DNA of 64,000 bases. Source: Marivita sp051859345. GTDB lineage: Bacteria > Pseudomonadota > Alphaproteobacteria > Rhodobacterales > Rhodobacteraceae. Below, in pieces: positions 15,795 through 24,293 of this stretch (position 1 is its first letter; every line of letters begins with the position of its first letter). Location of the stretch: positions 62,001 through 126,000 of the forward strand of contig NZ_JBHYFV010000006.1 in the NCBI RefSeq assembly GCF_051859345.1, written 5' to 3'. Both the position numbers and the translations under genes were made by a program. The notes under the pieces are model-generated. The model saw only the letters and a list, made by a program, of their open reading frames with translations, was not told the origin of the DNA and searched no databases.

Positions 15795-16580
15795 ATGAAA
15801 ATCCTGGAACGTCACGACACAAACGCAGTTTGTCACCTGCACCTGAACGCGCCCGAGCGTTTGAATGCCCTGTCAGAGGAGATGCTGGACGCGCTGCAAG
15901 AGCAGCTAGATGCGCTTCAAAGCGATACATCGGTTCGGGTGGTGGTCCTTTCTGGCGCGGGCAAGGCGTTCTGCGCGGGGCATGACCTCAAGCAGATGAC
16001 CGCGGGCCGTCAGGCCGAGGATGGCGGAAAGGCTTATTTCAAGGATCTGTTTGATCGCTGTGCGAATGTCATGACCGGCGTGCAGCGCCTGCCTCAGCCG
16101 GTGATCGCGCAAGTGCATGGAATCGCGACGGCCGCAGGGTGCCAACTGGTCGCGTCCTGCGACATGGCTGTGGCCGCCGAAGGCACGCGGTTCGGCGTCA
16201 ATGGTGTGAATATCGGGTTGTTCTGCTCTACTCCGATGGTTGCCTTGTCGCGCAACATCGCACGCAAACATGCGTTCGAGATGCTGGTCACGGGTCAGTT
16301 CATCACCGCAGAGCGCGCAGAGGCGTTGGGCCTGATCAACAAGGTTGTGCCCGCCAATGTGCTTGAAACGGAAACACATGCGCTTGCAGACCTGGTCGCG
16401 AGCAAGCTGGGTGCTGCCGTCAAGATCGGGAAATCGGCGTTCTACGAACAGGCACAGATGACCCTTGATGACGCGTACGCCTACACGGGCGATGTCATGG
16501 TCGAAAACATGCTCTACCGCGACACCGAGGAAGGGATTGCCGCTTTCCTTGAAAAACGCGCGCCTGACTGGTCGCAGTAA
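15795..16580 (+). CDS. Enoyl-CoA hydratase/isomerase family protein
   Basis: A 261-residue crotonase-fold enzyme. The oxyanion-hole segments are SGAGKAFCAGHDLKQM and HGIATAAGCQLVASCDMAVA; the substrate-side NIGLFCSTPMVALSRNI loop resembles the ECHDC3 group of hydratases. GGGAG 8 nt upstream supports ATG 15795. It is followed after 2 bp by nadD. The physiological substrate is unknown; a fatty-acid or amino-acid degradation intermediate is likely. Confidence 0.9.
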   Translation: MKILERHDTNAVCHLHLNAPERLNALSEEMLDALQEQLDALQSDTSVRVVVLSGAGKAFCAGHDLKQMTAGRQAEDGGKAYFKDLFDRCANVMTGVQRLPQPVIAQVHGIATAAGCQLVASCDMAVAAEGTRFGVNGVNIGLFCSTPMVALSRNIARKHAFEMLVTGQFITAERAEALGLINKVVPANVLETETHALADLVASKLGAAVKIGKSAFYEQAQMTLDDAYAYTGDVMVENMLYRDTEEGIAAFLEKRAPDWSQ

Positions 16581-16582
16581 CC

Positions 16583-17197
16583 TTGTCGCAAAACAGGCTT
16601 TTCCTGCGGCCCGGCATGTGCGTGGGTCTGCTGGGCGGATCGTTCGATCCCGCGCATTCGGGCCATGTCCACCTGACGCGCGTGGCGCTGCGCCGGTTCG
16701 GGCTGGATCGGGTGATCTGGCTGGTCTCGCCGGGCAATCCGCTCAAACAGCGCGGCCCTGCCCCGCTTGAACTTCGCATGCAGCGGGCGCAGAACATCAT
16801 GCGCGATCCCCGCGTGATCGTCAGTGATTTCGAGGCGGATATCGGCACCCGCTATACCGCCGAGACGGTTGACACGCTTGTCGCGACCTATCCCGGTGTG
16901 CGCTTTGTCTGGCTCATGGGGGCGGACAATCTGCAACAATTTCATCGCTGGCAACGGTGGGAGGACATCCTGTATTCCGTACCTCTGGGCATTCTTGCGC
17001 GTCCGGGATGGCGCCAGTCTGGACTGCATTCGCGCACGGCACGGCAATATCGGCACGCCCGCCTGCCCGGTCGCGCCTCGCAGCTCTTGGCGGATCAGAC
17101 CGCGCCGGCCTGGTGCTTTGTCAACATGCCCATGATGCCGGTCAGTTCGACTGAACTGCGCGAATCCGGTGCCTGGGACAAGGATGAGTCTTCGTGA
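16583..17197 (+). CDS. nadD: Nicotinate-nucleotide adenylyltransferase
   Basis: A 204-residue enzyme making nicotinate adenine dinucleotide in NAD synthesis. The nucleotidyltransferase motif GLLGGSFDPAHSGH is present near the N-terminus, with the GADN and SSTELR motifs later. The proposed TTG start at 16583 gives the about 11-residue N-terminal extension usual in Rhodobacterales NadD; ATG 16616 is the alternative. It is tightly coupled to the preceding hydratase gene. The usual neighbour rsfS is absent. Confidence 0.94.
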   Translation: MSQNRLFLRPGMCVGLLGGSFDPAHSGHVHLTRVALRRFGLDRVIWLVSPGNPLKQRGPAPLELRMQRAQNIMRDPRVIVSDFEADIGTRYTAETVDTLVATYPGVRFVWLMGADNLQQFHRWQRWEDILYSVPLGILARPGWRQSGLHSRTARQYRHARLPGRASQLLADQTAPAWCFVNMPMMPVSSTELRESGAWDKDESS

Positions 17198-17302
17198 CTT
17201 GATCGCGATTTTCAACGGTTGCGTGATCCAATCGGAAAAGACCTGCCCGATCACCAAAGCGTGTTCTTGAAACCCGGCAATCCGTCAGGTTAGATCGCGT
17301 CC

Positions 17303-18811
17303 ATGACACGGGAGGTTTCACGTCGCGCACTATTGGGCGGTCTGGCAGCGGTTGCGCTGGGTCAGGCGGCTTCGGCGCAATCATCGCTTGCGCCTCTGAA
17401 CTCGCTCAGACCAACGTCGCGCGAGGGCGATCTTCTCAAGACCTATCAGGCCACCCTGAGTGACTTGATTGCGGACTCCGGGGTGCCCGGCCAGATCAGC
17501 GTTCAGGTGGCCGATGTGAAGACCGGGCTGGTGCTGGAATCGCACAATCCCTTGCGTGCCCTTCCCCCGGCCAGCGTCGCCAAATCCCTGACCGCCTGCT
17601 ATGCGCTGGATGTGCTTGGACCGGGATACCATTTCGAAACCCGCATTCTTGGCACGGCTCCAATCGTCGATGGCAGGCTGGAGGGCGATTTGATCCTTGC
17701 CGGTGGCGGCGATCCGACACTGGACACGGATGCGCTTGCCTCGATAGCCCAACGCCTGCGCGAAGAGGTTGGACTGACCGAGGTCACGGGCCGGTTCCTT
17801 GTCTGGCACGGTGCTTTGCCGTCGCTGAACGGGATCGACAGCAAACAACCCTTTCAGGTGGGGTACAATCCGGGCATTTCCGGACTCAACCTGAATTACA
17901 ATCGGGTCCATTTCGAATGGCAGCGCAAGGGCGATGACTATTCGGTGTCGATGGATGCGCGGTCAGGCACGTTGCGTCCGGAAGTGCGGGCAGCAAGGAT
18001 GCGGATCGAGTCGCGCAATTACCCGGTTTACACCTATGCCGATGGCGGCACCTTCGACAACTGGACCGTGGCGCGCGGGGCGCTGGGCCGCAATGGAGCG
18101 CGTTGGTTGCCCGTGCGCAAAACGGCGCAGTATACGGCTGAAGTGTTCCAAGTCCTTGCACGCTCGAACGGGATTGTGCTGAAGGCTCCAGAGATGCTGG
18201 ATGCGCTTCCGGCAGGCGCCTCTGACGTGATGACCCATGAAAGTGCGCCGTTGCGGATCATCCTGCGCGACATGCTGAAATACTCGACCAATGTGACGGC
18301 CGAATGCATCGGTTTGACCGCAACAACTGCCCGACTTGGATCGGTGTCGTCACTCAGGGCGTCAGCCGATGCCATGAACGCCTGGGCGAAAGACACGCTG
18401 GGCATGTCTTCGGTCGCGCTTGAAGATCATTCCGGGCTTGGGGATGACAGCCGAATTTCGGCGCGCGATATGGTCAAGGCTCTTATTTCAGCGCGTAAGT
18501 CCACGGGATTAAAAGCTCTTTTGAAAGATCATCCCTTGCGCACCGAAGACCGCACGATCGTCGAAGACCATCCTGTCAAGGTTCACGCAAAGACCGGCAC
18601 GCTGAATTTTGTCAGCGGTCTGGGTGGATTTATCGACCTGCCGGATGGCACGGAATTGGCGTTTGCCTATTTCTCGGCGGACCTGCCACGCCGTGACGCC
18701 CTGAGCCGCGAGGAACGCGAAAGCCCGCCGGGCGGCAAGACCTATGCCGTGCAGTCCCGCAAACTTCAGCAACAGCTGCTGGCGCGGTGGGGTATTCTGT
18801 ACAACGGGTAA
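17303..18811 (+). CDS. dacB: D-alanyl-D-alanine carboxypeptidase/endopeptidase (PBP4, S13)
   Basis: A 502-residue periplasmic penicillin-binding protein of peptidase family S13, trimming peptidoglycan cross-links. The active-site motifs are SVAK (after LPPA), YSTN (SxN) and HAKTGT (KTG). The N-terminus SRRALLGGLAAVALGQAASA looks like a twin-arginine signal. Length fits the family. It is monocistronic; a strong terminator for the opposing DUF1127 gene follows. Confidence 0.93.
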   Translation: MTREVSRRALLGGLAAVALGQAASAQSSLAPLNSLRPTSREGDLLKTYQATLSDLIADSGVPGQISVQVADVKTGLVLESHNPLRALPPASVAKSLTACYALDVLGPGYHFETRILGTAPIVDGRLEGDLILAGGGDPTLDTDALASIAQRLREEVGLTEVTGRFLVWHGALPSLNGIDSKQPFQVGYNPGISGLNLNYNRVHFEWQRKGDDYSVSMDARSGTLRPEVRAARMRIESRNYPVYTYADGGTFDNWTVARGALGRNGARWLPVRKTAQYTAEVFQVLARSNGIVLKAPEMLDALPAGASDVMTHESAPLRIILRDMLKYSTNVTAECIGLTATTARLGSVSSLRASADAMNAWAKDTLGMSSVALEDHSGLGDDSRISARDMVKALISARKSTGLKALLKDHPLRTEDRTIVEDHPVKVHAKTGTLNFVSGLGGFIDLPDGTELAFAYFSADLPRRDALSREERESPPGGKTYAVQSRKLQQQLLARWGILYNG

Positions 18812-18832
18812 CCCCTGCAAACCGATTGCCAC

Positions 18833-18865
18833 AAAAAAGGGGCGCAAAGCCGGTCTTTGCGCCCC
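18833..18865 (-). terminator. Intrinsic terminator of the DUF1127 gene
   Basis: Perfect 11-bp stem GGGGCGCAAAG/CTTTGCGCCCC with a 5-nt loop; on the minus strand it is followed by TTTTTT. It also separates the convergent dacB gene. Confidence 0.85.
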
Positions 18866-18895
18866 CAGTTGAAGAAGTCCAACTGACGCAGGGAT

Positions 18896-19123
18896 TTACA
18901 TCAGCCAGAACTTACGATTGGCCTCCCTTTGGGCGGTCAACCGATCCAGTCCGATGTCACACAGCAGGTGATCATCAAGATGTTTGAGCTGAGTGCGCGT
19001 GCGGCGGCGCTCAGACCATTGTGTGAAGGTCACCGCGACTCGCAACGCCACGACGGCCACCGGCGACAGCGTGGACTGTTCACCAAGATAAGCGATCTGA
19101 GAGGCATGGGCTGCGTGTGTCAT
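18896..19123 (-). CDS. DUF1127 small protein
   Basis: A 75-residue protein. The C-terminal half TRTQLKHLDDHLLCDIGLDRLTAQREANRKFW is the DUF1127 (YjiS-like) arginine/leucine-rich motif; such proteins bind RNA or act in phosphate, carbon or stress responses in alphaproteobacteria. GAGGAGAAC before ATG 19123 fixes the start. It diverges from the MocR-type regulator gene, with triple CGATAC motifs between them that may control it. Confidence 0.9.
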   Translation of the reverse strand: MTHAAHASQIAYLGEQSTLSPVAVVALRVAVTFTQWSERRRTRTQLKHLDDHLLCDIGLDRLTAQREANRKFWLM

Positions 19124-19159
19124 GGGTGTTCTCCTCAAATGTATTGACACAATCTTGTA

Positions 19160-19203
19160 GTATCACGATACATGTGTATGTGTCGCGATACAAAAAGCGA
19201 TAC
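19160..19203. promoter_or_regulatory. Triple CGATAC motifs, candidate operator of the MocR-type regulator
   Basis: CGATACA/CGATACAT occurs at 19166, 19186 and 19198. The first is part of an inverted repeat GTATC-AC-GATAC (19160-19171) and the second copy GTGTCGCGATAC (19180-19191) lies exactly 20 bp, two helical turns, downstream. It fills the divergent space before the GTG at 19218. MocR-type proteins usually bind such direct repeats; assignment is inference. Confidence 0.55.
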
Positions 19204-19217
19204 ATTCGAGTCATAGC

Positions 19218-20645
19218 GTGATCCAGAGAAAGATTGTGTCGGATACAATTTCCCCAGATCAAATCGTGTCGCTGCCCCAGTCTGCCGCTGGCCCCAAGTA
19301 CAAAAGGGTGGCGGACACGATCGAGTCGGCGATCCGCTCGGGAGACCTGAACGCAGGAGACAAATTGCCTCCGGTGCGGGAACTGGCGTGGTCGCTTGGC
19401 ATCACGCCCGGCACGGTTGCGCGGGCCTATACGCTGCTGACCGATGCGGGTCACGCGGTGGCCGAAGTCGGACGTGGAACCTACGTCGCCGATCGCGGGA
19501 CACGCCCCACCGCGCAACCGCGCGAATACGTTTCCATCCCGATGCAGGACGGCAAACTGTCCCTCTTCAGCCCGCAATTGCCCGACCTCGGTCAAGTGTC
19601 GCTGCTTCGCGATGCGTTTGGCAGGATCGGAGAGACCGCACCAGAGCGTCTTTTGCACTACCCGACCCGAGACGCGTACCGCCCTCTGCGTGAAGCTGCC
19701 GTTCATTGGCTGAGAACGATCCCGCTTGGGCGCATTGATGAAAGCGATGTCGTGATTGTTCACGGCGCGCAAAGCGGATTGAGCGTGATCCTGCAAGCGA
19801 TCCTGCGCGGCCCCCGTCCAACCGTGCTGGTTGAAGAAATGGCCTATCCGGGCTTTCGACGCGCCGCTGATCTGCTGCGTGCCGATGTGGTGGGATTGCC
19901 CAGCGACGAAAAGGGCATCCTGCCAGACGCGCTTGAAAGCATTGCCCGCAGAACCGGCGCGCAGGTGTTGTGTACCTCGCCGGATGTTCACAACCCAACG
20001 CTGGTTTGCACACCCGCAGACAGGCGAAGCGCCATTGCCGAAGTGTGCCGGTCGGTTGGATTGCAGATCATCGAGGACAATTGTTATCGCCGCTTTGACA
20101 TCACCGCCCCCAGCTACCGGATTCTTGTGCCGGAACGCACATGGCATGTAGCGTCAATCTCTAAGGTGCTGCCCCCTGCGTTGCGGATTGGCTTTGCCAT
20201 CGCGCCGCGTGGACATGGGCAGGCCTTGCGCCAGGTCGCAGAACACGGGTTTTTCGGGATCGCACAGCCCTTGGCCGAAGTCGCAGAACATATCCTGACC
20301 AGTCCGGACACAGATGCGATTGCCCTGGCCATCCGTGAACGGATCGCCGCGTTTATCCGTGTGGCAGTGAATGCGCTGGGCACCTACAATCTGACCTGGC
20401 ATGAAGACGTGCCGTTTCTATGGCTTCCCTTGCCCTAGGGCTGGCGCGCGGCGGCGTTCTGCCGGGCGGCCGAAGCGCGGGATATACAGATCAGATCGGC
20501 GGATGAATTCGCGCTTCGTGACGGGCGGGCGCCACATGCGGTGCGAATTGCGGTCAACGCACAGATCCCGCTTCAGACCTTCGAGAACGCCATGCATCAG
20601 TTGCGCGATCTTCTAGGGCACCCGCCAGAGCAGATAAGTGTCTGA
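19218..20645 (+). pseudogene. MocR-type regulator (GntR HTH + aminotransferase domain), interrupted by an amber codon
   Basis: GntR winged-helix domain (about residues 28-95: DKLPPVRELAWSLGITPGTVARAY) fused to a fold-type I aminotransferase domain with the PLP lysine in SISKVLPP. Translation from GTG 19218 stops at TAG 20436-20438 after 406 residues, but the same frame continues for 68 sense codons to TGA 20645 with a perfectly family-like C-terminus (GWRAAAFCRAAEARDIQI ... RIAVNAQIP). A single GAG-to-TAG change would explain it. The truncated product lacks the end of the small domain, including the Arg expected to bind substrate carboxylate. It could be a recent pseudogene, a sequencing error, or readthrough. 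Confidence 0.85.
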
Positions 20646-20733
20646 TCTTTCGTTGTATTGATGAAAAAATGTTCGCTTGGCCCCAAAACGGGCGCTAGGT
20701 TAATGCGCACGACTCACCTGCCGCGAGATTTAA

Positions 20734-21258
20734 ATGGGTTTAGACATCAGCTTGGCCTTCGTCGAAAGGCGGCCAGATCTTGACGAACTGTCGGATATCC
20801 TGACGGAATATTACGCTCAAATTCTTGAGCGCTTGATGACGGTTGGCGGTCCGGGTCTTTCGGTAGAAGAACAGGTTCAATCCAGCCTTGACTCGATTGA
20901 TCAGTTCCTGCCGCCCAATGGTGGCATTCTTCTGGCACGGGACAGTTCCGGCTATCTTCTGGGCTGCGCGTTTGTCCGGATGATTGACAAAGACCGGGCC
21001 GAACTGAAACGGCTGTTCGTGCGCGATCTGGCGCGGGGGTACGGGCTTGGGCGTCGGATGATCGAGATGCGCATCGAAAAAGCCAAGGACCTTGGCGCGA
21101 CCACGATCCTTGCCGACACCGTGCGTGGCAACAGCTCAATGCTGGCGCTTTATGACCGCTTGGGGTTCAGGGAAACACCCCGGTATGACGGCAACGCAAA
21201 TGCCGCAGCGCTTGATGAATACCTCGTTTATCGCAAGCTGGAGCTTCCGGTGGGTTGA
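20734..21258 (+). CDS. GNAT-family N-acetyltransferase
   Basis: A 174-residue acetyltransferase. The acetyl-CoA motif A is LKRLFVRDLARGYGLGRRMIE (R-G-x-G-L-G), followed by motif B NSSMLALYDRLGFRETPRY. The acceptor is not predictable. It lies upstream of rplM on the same strand; one of the candidate rplM promoters overlaps its stop codon. Confidence 0.88.
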   Translation: MGLDISLAFVERRPDLDELSDILTEYYAQILERLMTVGGPGLSVEEQVQSSLDSIDQFLPPNGGILLARDSSGYLLGCAFVRMIDKDRAELKRLFVRDLARGYGLGRRMIEMRIEKAKDLGATTILADTVRGNSSMLALYDRLGFRETPRYDGNANAAALDEYLVYRKLELPVG

Positions 21259-21284
21259 ATCCGTGAACTTAAATGGGGTATAAT
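21255..21284 (+). promoter_or_regulatory. Candidate distal sigma-70 promoter for rplM-rpsI
   Basis: TTGAAT and TATAAT hexamers separated by 18 bp at the end of the GNAT gene. It would give a leader of about 140 nt before rplM. Confidence 0.5.
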
Positions 21285-21338
21285 GATACCTTATTTTCAA
21301 GTCATTGTTTTTGCTGGATTTATACAGACAGACGCCGC

Positions 21339-21366
21339 TTGACGACGATTTGGCAATCCTTATAAC
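21339..21366 (+). promoter_or_regulatory. Candidate proximal sigma-70 promoter for rplM-rpsI
   Basis: TTGACG, 16-bp spacer, TATAAC: the best -35/-10 pair in the region, about 65 nt before the rplM ATG. Confidence 0.65.
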
Positions 21367-21432
21367 CCGCCCATCGGAATACCGGGGTGCCTACACCCTG
21401 CCTTACCAATCAAACGTCAGGGACATCCCACG

Positions 21433-21897
21433 ATGAAAACCTTTTCTGCAACACCGGCAGACATCGACAAGAAATGGATCCTGATCGACGCCGAAGGCGT
21501 CGTTCTGGGTCGTCTTGCGTCGATCGTCGCCACCCGCCTGCGCGGCAAACACAAGCCGTCATTCACACCGCATATGGACATGGGTGACAATGTCATCGTG
21601 ATCAACGCGGACAAGATTCAGCTGACCGGCAACAAGCGTCAGGAAAGCTTTTTCTGGCACACCGGCTATCCGGGCGGCATCAAATCCCGCACCAAGCAGC
21701 AGATCCTCGAAGGCGCCCACCCCGAGCGCGTCGTCCAGAAAGCGGTTCAGCGCATGCTTCCGGGCAACCGCCTGTCCCGCAAGGTGATGACCAACCTGCG
21801 CGTCTATGCTGGCGCCGAGCACCCGCACGAGGCCCAGAGCCCCGAAGTGCTGGATGTGAAATCCATGAACTCCAAAAACACCCGGACGGCGAAATAA
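21433..21897 (+). CDS. rplM: 50S ribosomal protein L13
   Basis: A 154-residue L13, a primary 23S rRNA-binding protein. Typical segments are KTFSATPADIDKKWILIDAEG, LGRLASIVATRLRGKHK and VQKAVQRMLPGNRLSRKVM. Its stop codon overlaps the rpsI start (TAATG), giving translational coupling as in the conserved rplM-rpsI operon. Two candidate promoters lie upstream. Confidence 0.97.
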   Translation: MKTFSATPADIDKKWILIDAEGVVLGRLASIVATRLRGKHKPSFTPHMDMGDNVIVINADKIQLTGNKRQESFFWHTGYPGGIKSRTKQQILEGAHPERVVQKAVQRMLPGNRLSRKVMTNLRVYAGAEHPHEAQSPEVLDVKSMNSKNTRTAK

Positions 21898-22385
21898 TGG
21901 CTGAGCAACTCAATTCTCTCGAAGAACTGAACACCGCCGCAGGCCTCGATGCCGCGCCGGAAGTGGTTGAAACCCCGCGTGAGCCTCAGCGTGATGCGCT
22001 GGGTCGTTCCTACGCCACCGGCAAGCGGAAAGATGCGGTCGCCCGCGTCTGGATCAAGCCGGGCTCCGGCAAGGTCAGCGTGAACGGCAAGGAACTGAAG
22101 ACGTATTTCGCACGTCCGGTTCTGCAGATGATCCTGCGCCAGCCCTTTACGATCTCTGGTACAGAAGACCAGTTTGACGTGATGGCGACGGTCAAGGGTG
22201 GTGGTCTGTCCGGTCAGGCCGGTGCGGTCAAGCACGGCATCTCCAAGGCGCTGCAGCTTTATGATCCGTCCCTGCGCGGCGCGCTCAAAGCGGCAGGCTT
22301 CCTGACCCGCGACAGCCGCGTTGTGGAGCGCAAGAAGTACGGCAAGGCGAAAGCCCGTAAGAGCTTCCAGTTCTCCAAGCGTTAA
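21897..22385 (+). CDS. rpsI: 30S ribosomal protein S9
   Basis: A 162-residue S9 of the small-subunit head. An alphaproteobacterial acidic N-terminal extension of about 40 residues precedes the conserved GRSYATGKRKDAVARVWIKPGSG, and the C-terminus ends in the tRNA-contacting KSFQFSKR. It is translationally coupled to rplM and followed by a strong terminator. Confidence 0.97.
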   Translation: MAEQLNSLEELNTAAGLDAAPEVVETPREPQRDALGRSYATGKRKDAVARVWIKPGSGKVSVNGKELKTYFARPVLQMILRQPFTISGTEDQFDVMATVKGGGLSGQAGAVKHGISKALQLYDPSLRGALKAAGFLTRDSRVVERKKYGKAKARKSFQFSKR

Positions 22386-22405
22386 TCTTCGCGTACAAGA
22401 TATTG

Positions 22406-22436
22406 AAAAGGCCGCCTTTCGGGGCGGCCTTTTTGT
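22406..22436 (+). terminator. Intrinsic terminator of rplM-rpsI
   Basis: Perfect 9-bp stem AAGGCCGCC/GGCGGCCTT with a 6-nt loop followed by TTTTGTTT, 20 bp after the rpsI stop. Confidence 0.9.
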
Positions 22437-22498
22437 TTGCGGTGTTTCGATCGGATTGTGCGGAGCCGGGCAAGCCTGCGCCTGAAAGAGCGATGCGC

Positions 22499-23527
22499 CT
22501 AGAGCCCCCGCGCCTGTCGGAAAGACAGCAACCGCCGGGACCCTTCATCCCACAGATGCAGACGCGCGTTTTCGAAACTCTCGCGCACAGTCATCCGGTT
22601 GTGGTCCGACAGGCTCGCATGATCGCGCACCACCTCGGGCAAGCGATAGAACGGTATGCGGCTGTAAAGGTGATGCACATGGTGGATGCCGATATTGCCG
22701 CTGAGCCATTGCAGGACCGACGGCAGAACGTAATGCGAGCTGCCATGCAGCGCCGCATCGTGCAATTGCCAATCTTCTTCATTGTCCCAGAGCGTTGTTT
22801 CGAACTGGTGTTGAACGTAGAACAGCCAGACCCCAGCCGTGGCCGCAAGAAGCGTGGAAGGCAGGAAAATCAACAGGATCGGCATCAGTCCACCGAAATA
22901 GAGCATGACCAGCAAACTCGCGAGGATGGCCGCGTTTGTGCCCATCGCGCTGGCCCAGTACCGAACGCTCGACATCAGACCCAAGGGGATTCTGTTCTGG
23001 ATCAGGAACAGGTATCCCGGCCCAAGACCAAATAAAATGACCGGATGGCGGTAGAGCCGGTACATCAGCTTGCTCCAGGGTGACAACGCCTTGTATTCGG
23101 CGACCGTCATGGTGTGCACATCTCCAATGCCGCGCCGTTCAAGGTTGCCTGCGGCGCTGTGGTGAATCGAATGGGTGCGTCGCCACACGTCGTAGGGCGT
23201 AAGCGTCAGAACCCCCAGCACACGACCAAGCCAATCGCTCAGCGTGCGGTTGTTATAGAACGATCCGTGGCCGCAATCATGTTGGATGATGAACAACCGC
23301 AGAAGAAACGCCGCGTTGACGATCGAAATTGCCAAGGTCAGCCAATAGCTTACGCCCAAGGCCCACCATGCGGCGGCCCAAAGCGCCACGAAAGGGCCCA
23401 GCGTGACGGCCAGCTCGAATGAGCTGCGCACTGCGTTGGGTTCGCGATATTTGGCTAAAACTTTTACCCAGTCTTTGGCAGAGGGTGCTGCGGGCGTGCG
23501 CCCGCTGATTGTAAACTGCTCGGACAT
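22499..23527 (-). CDS. Membrane fatty acid desaturase
   Basis: A 342-residue integral membrane di-iron desaturase. The three histidine boxes are HDCGHGSF, HSIHH and HHVHHLY. Four membrane helices in two pairs are visible (for example LGPFVALWAAAWWALGV and ILASLLVMLYFGGL). It introduces a double bond in acyl chains of lipids, adjusting membrane fluidity or marking a specialised lipid. The start at 23527 avoids an unlikely 57-residue extension, but only a weak ribosome site is seen. Confidence 0.92.
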   Translation of the reverse strand: MSEQFTISGRTPAAPSAKDWVKVLAKYREPNAVRSSFELAVTLGPFVALWAAAWWALGVSYWLTLAISIVNAAFLLRLFIIQHDCGHGSFYNNRTLSDWLGRVLGVLTLTPYDVWRRTHSIHHSAAGNLERRGIGDVHTMTVAEYKALSPWSKLMYRLYRHPVILFGLGPGYLFLIQNRIPLGLMSSVRYWASAMGTNAAILASLLVMLYFGGLMPILLIFLPSTLLAATAGVWLFYVQHQFETTLWDNEEDWQLHDAALHGSSHYVLPSVLQWLSGNIGIHHVHHLYSRIPFYRLPEVVRDHASLSDHNRMTVRESFENARLHLWDEGSRRLLSFRQARGL

Positions 23528-23630
23528 GTGCCTGCTTTTGTTATCTGAGTTGAGTTGTTCTAGCTGATGAACAGCGATCCGCCTACTTCCGTTTGTCAAA
23601 GAAATGCCAAGACGGGGCATTTTGCCACTG

Positions 23631-24122
23631 CTAGGTGTCATCGGCGTCTTTGTGCGGCGCTTGCGGTGTGAAGGAACAACGCTCTGGCTTGATGTCAATC
23701 AGAGGCGTTTTATCAAGGCAATCCAAACCCTTGACGATCAGAACAGACCCTTCCTGCCGGATCAGCCGCACCTTGGATATTCCAATCGGGTTCGGCCGCA
23801 CCGGAGAGCGCAATGCGAAGGTTCCTGTGATGGATCCATCGCTGCGCGGGCTTTGCAGCACCAGATCGCGGCGCGACAGGTGCAACCAGTAGAGCACATC
23901 AAGATAGTCGAACCGTGTGATGCCCTTCAGCGCAGGGGCCCATTCCTCCAAAAGCTCGAGTCGGCAGTCGGGGCCATCAAGCGCACCCTGACGCGGACAC
24001 ATGTCGCGGGACGTGTAAGGCGTACGGATCGTACCGATGAACTGTACGGCTGCATCGTACGAAACGGGTCTATCAGTTGCCACCTCACCATCGCGCAGGT
24101 CAGCCTCGTCTGCGGTGGTCAT
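23631..24122 (-). CDS. trmO: tRNA (N6-threonylcarbamoyl-A37) methyltransferase TrmO
   Basis: A 163-residue TrmO/YaeB (TsaA) domain protein that uses SAM to methylate t6A37 of tRNA-Thr. Family motifs seen are FIGTIRTPYTS, LEEWAPALKGITRFDYLDVLYW and FALRSPVRPNPIGIS. It corresponds to the minimal one-domain form found in alphaproteobacteria (the E. coli protein has a C-terminal extension). GGAGG before ATG 24122 sets the start. Confidence 0.9.
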   Translation of the reverse strand: MTTADEADLRDGEVATDRPVSYDAAVQFIGTIRTPYTSRDMCPRQGALDGPDCRLELLEEWAPALKGITRFDYLDVLYWLHLSRRDLVLQSPRSDGSITGTFALRSPVRPNPIGISKVRLIRQEGSVLIVKGLDCLDKTPLIDIKPERCSFTPQAPHKDADDT

Positions 24123-24293
24123 CTTGGGCCTCCAGATTTGACAGGATTCAGATGTGTTCTGACACAAACTCCGCCCGCGTCAAAGGCCTGTCTGGGGAGG
24201 GTGGTACGACTGTTCTGCCTTGGTGCTTTTCGTCAGGCACAGCGTTTTGTCCATCTTGCCGCGCGGCGGCGTGTCGGACATAGTCGCGTCGAT

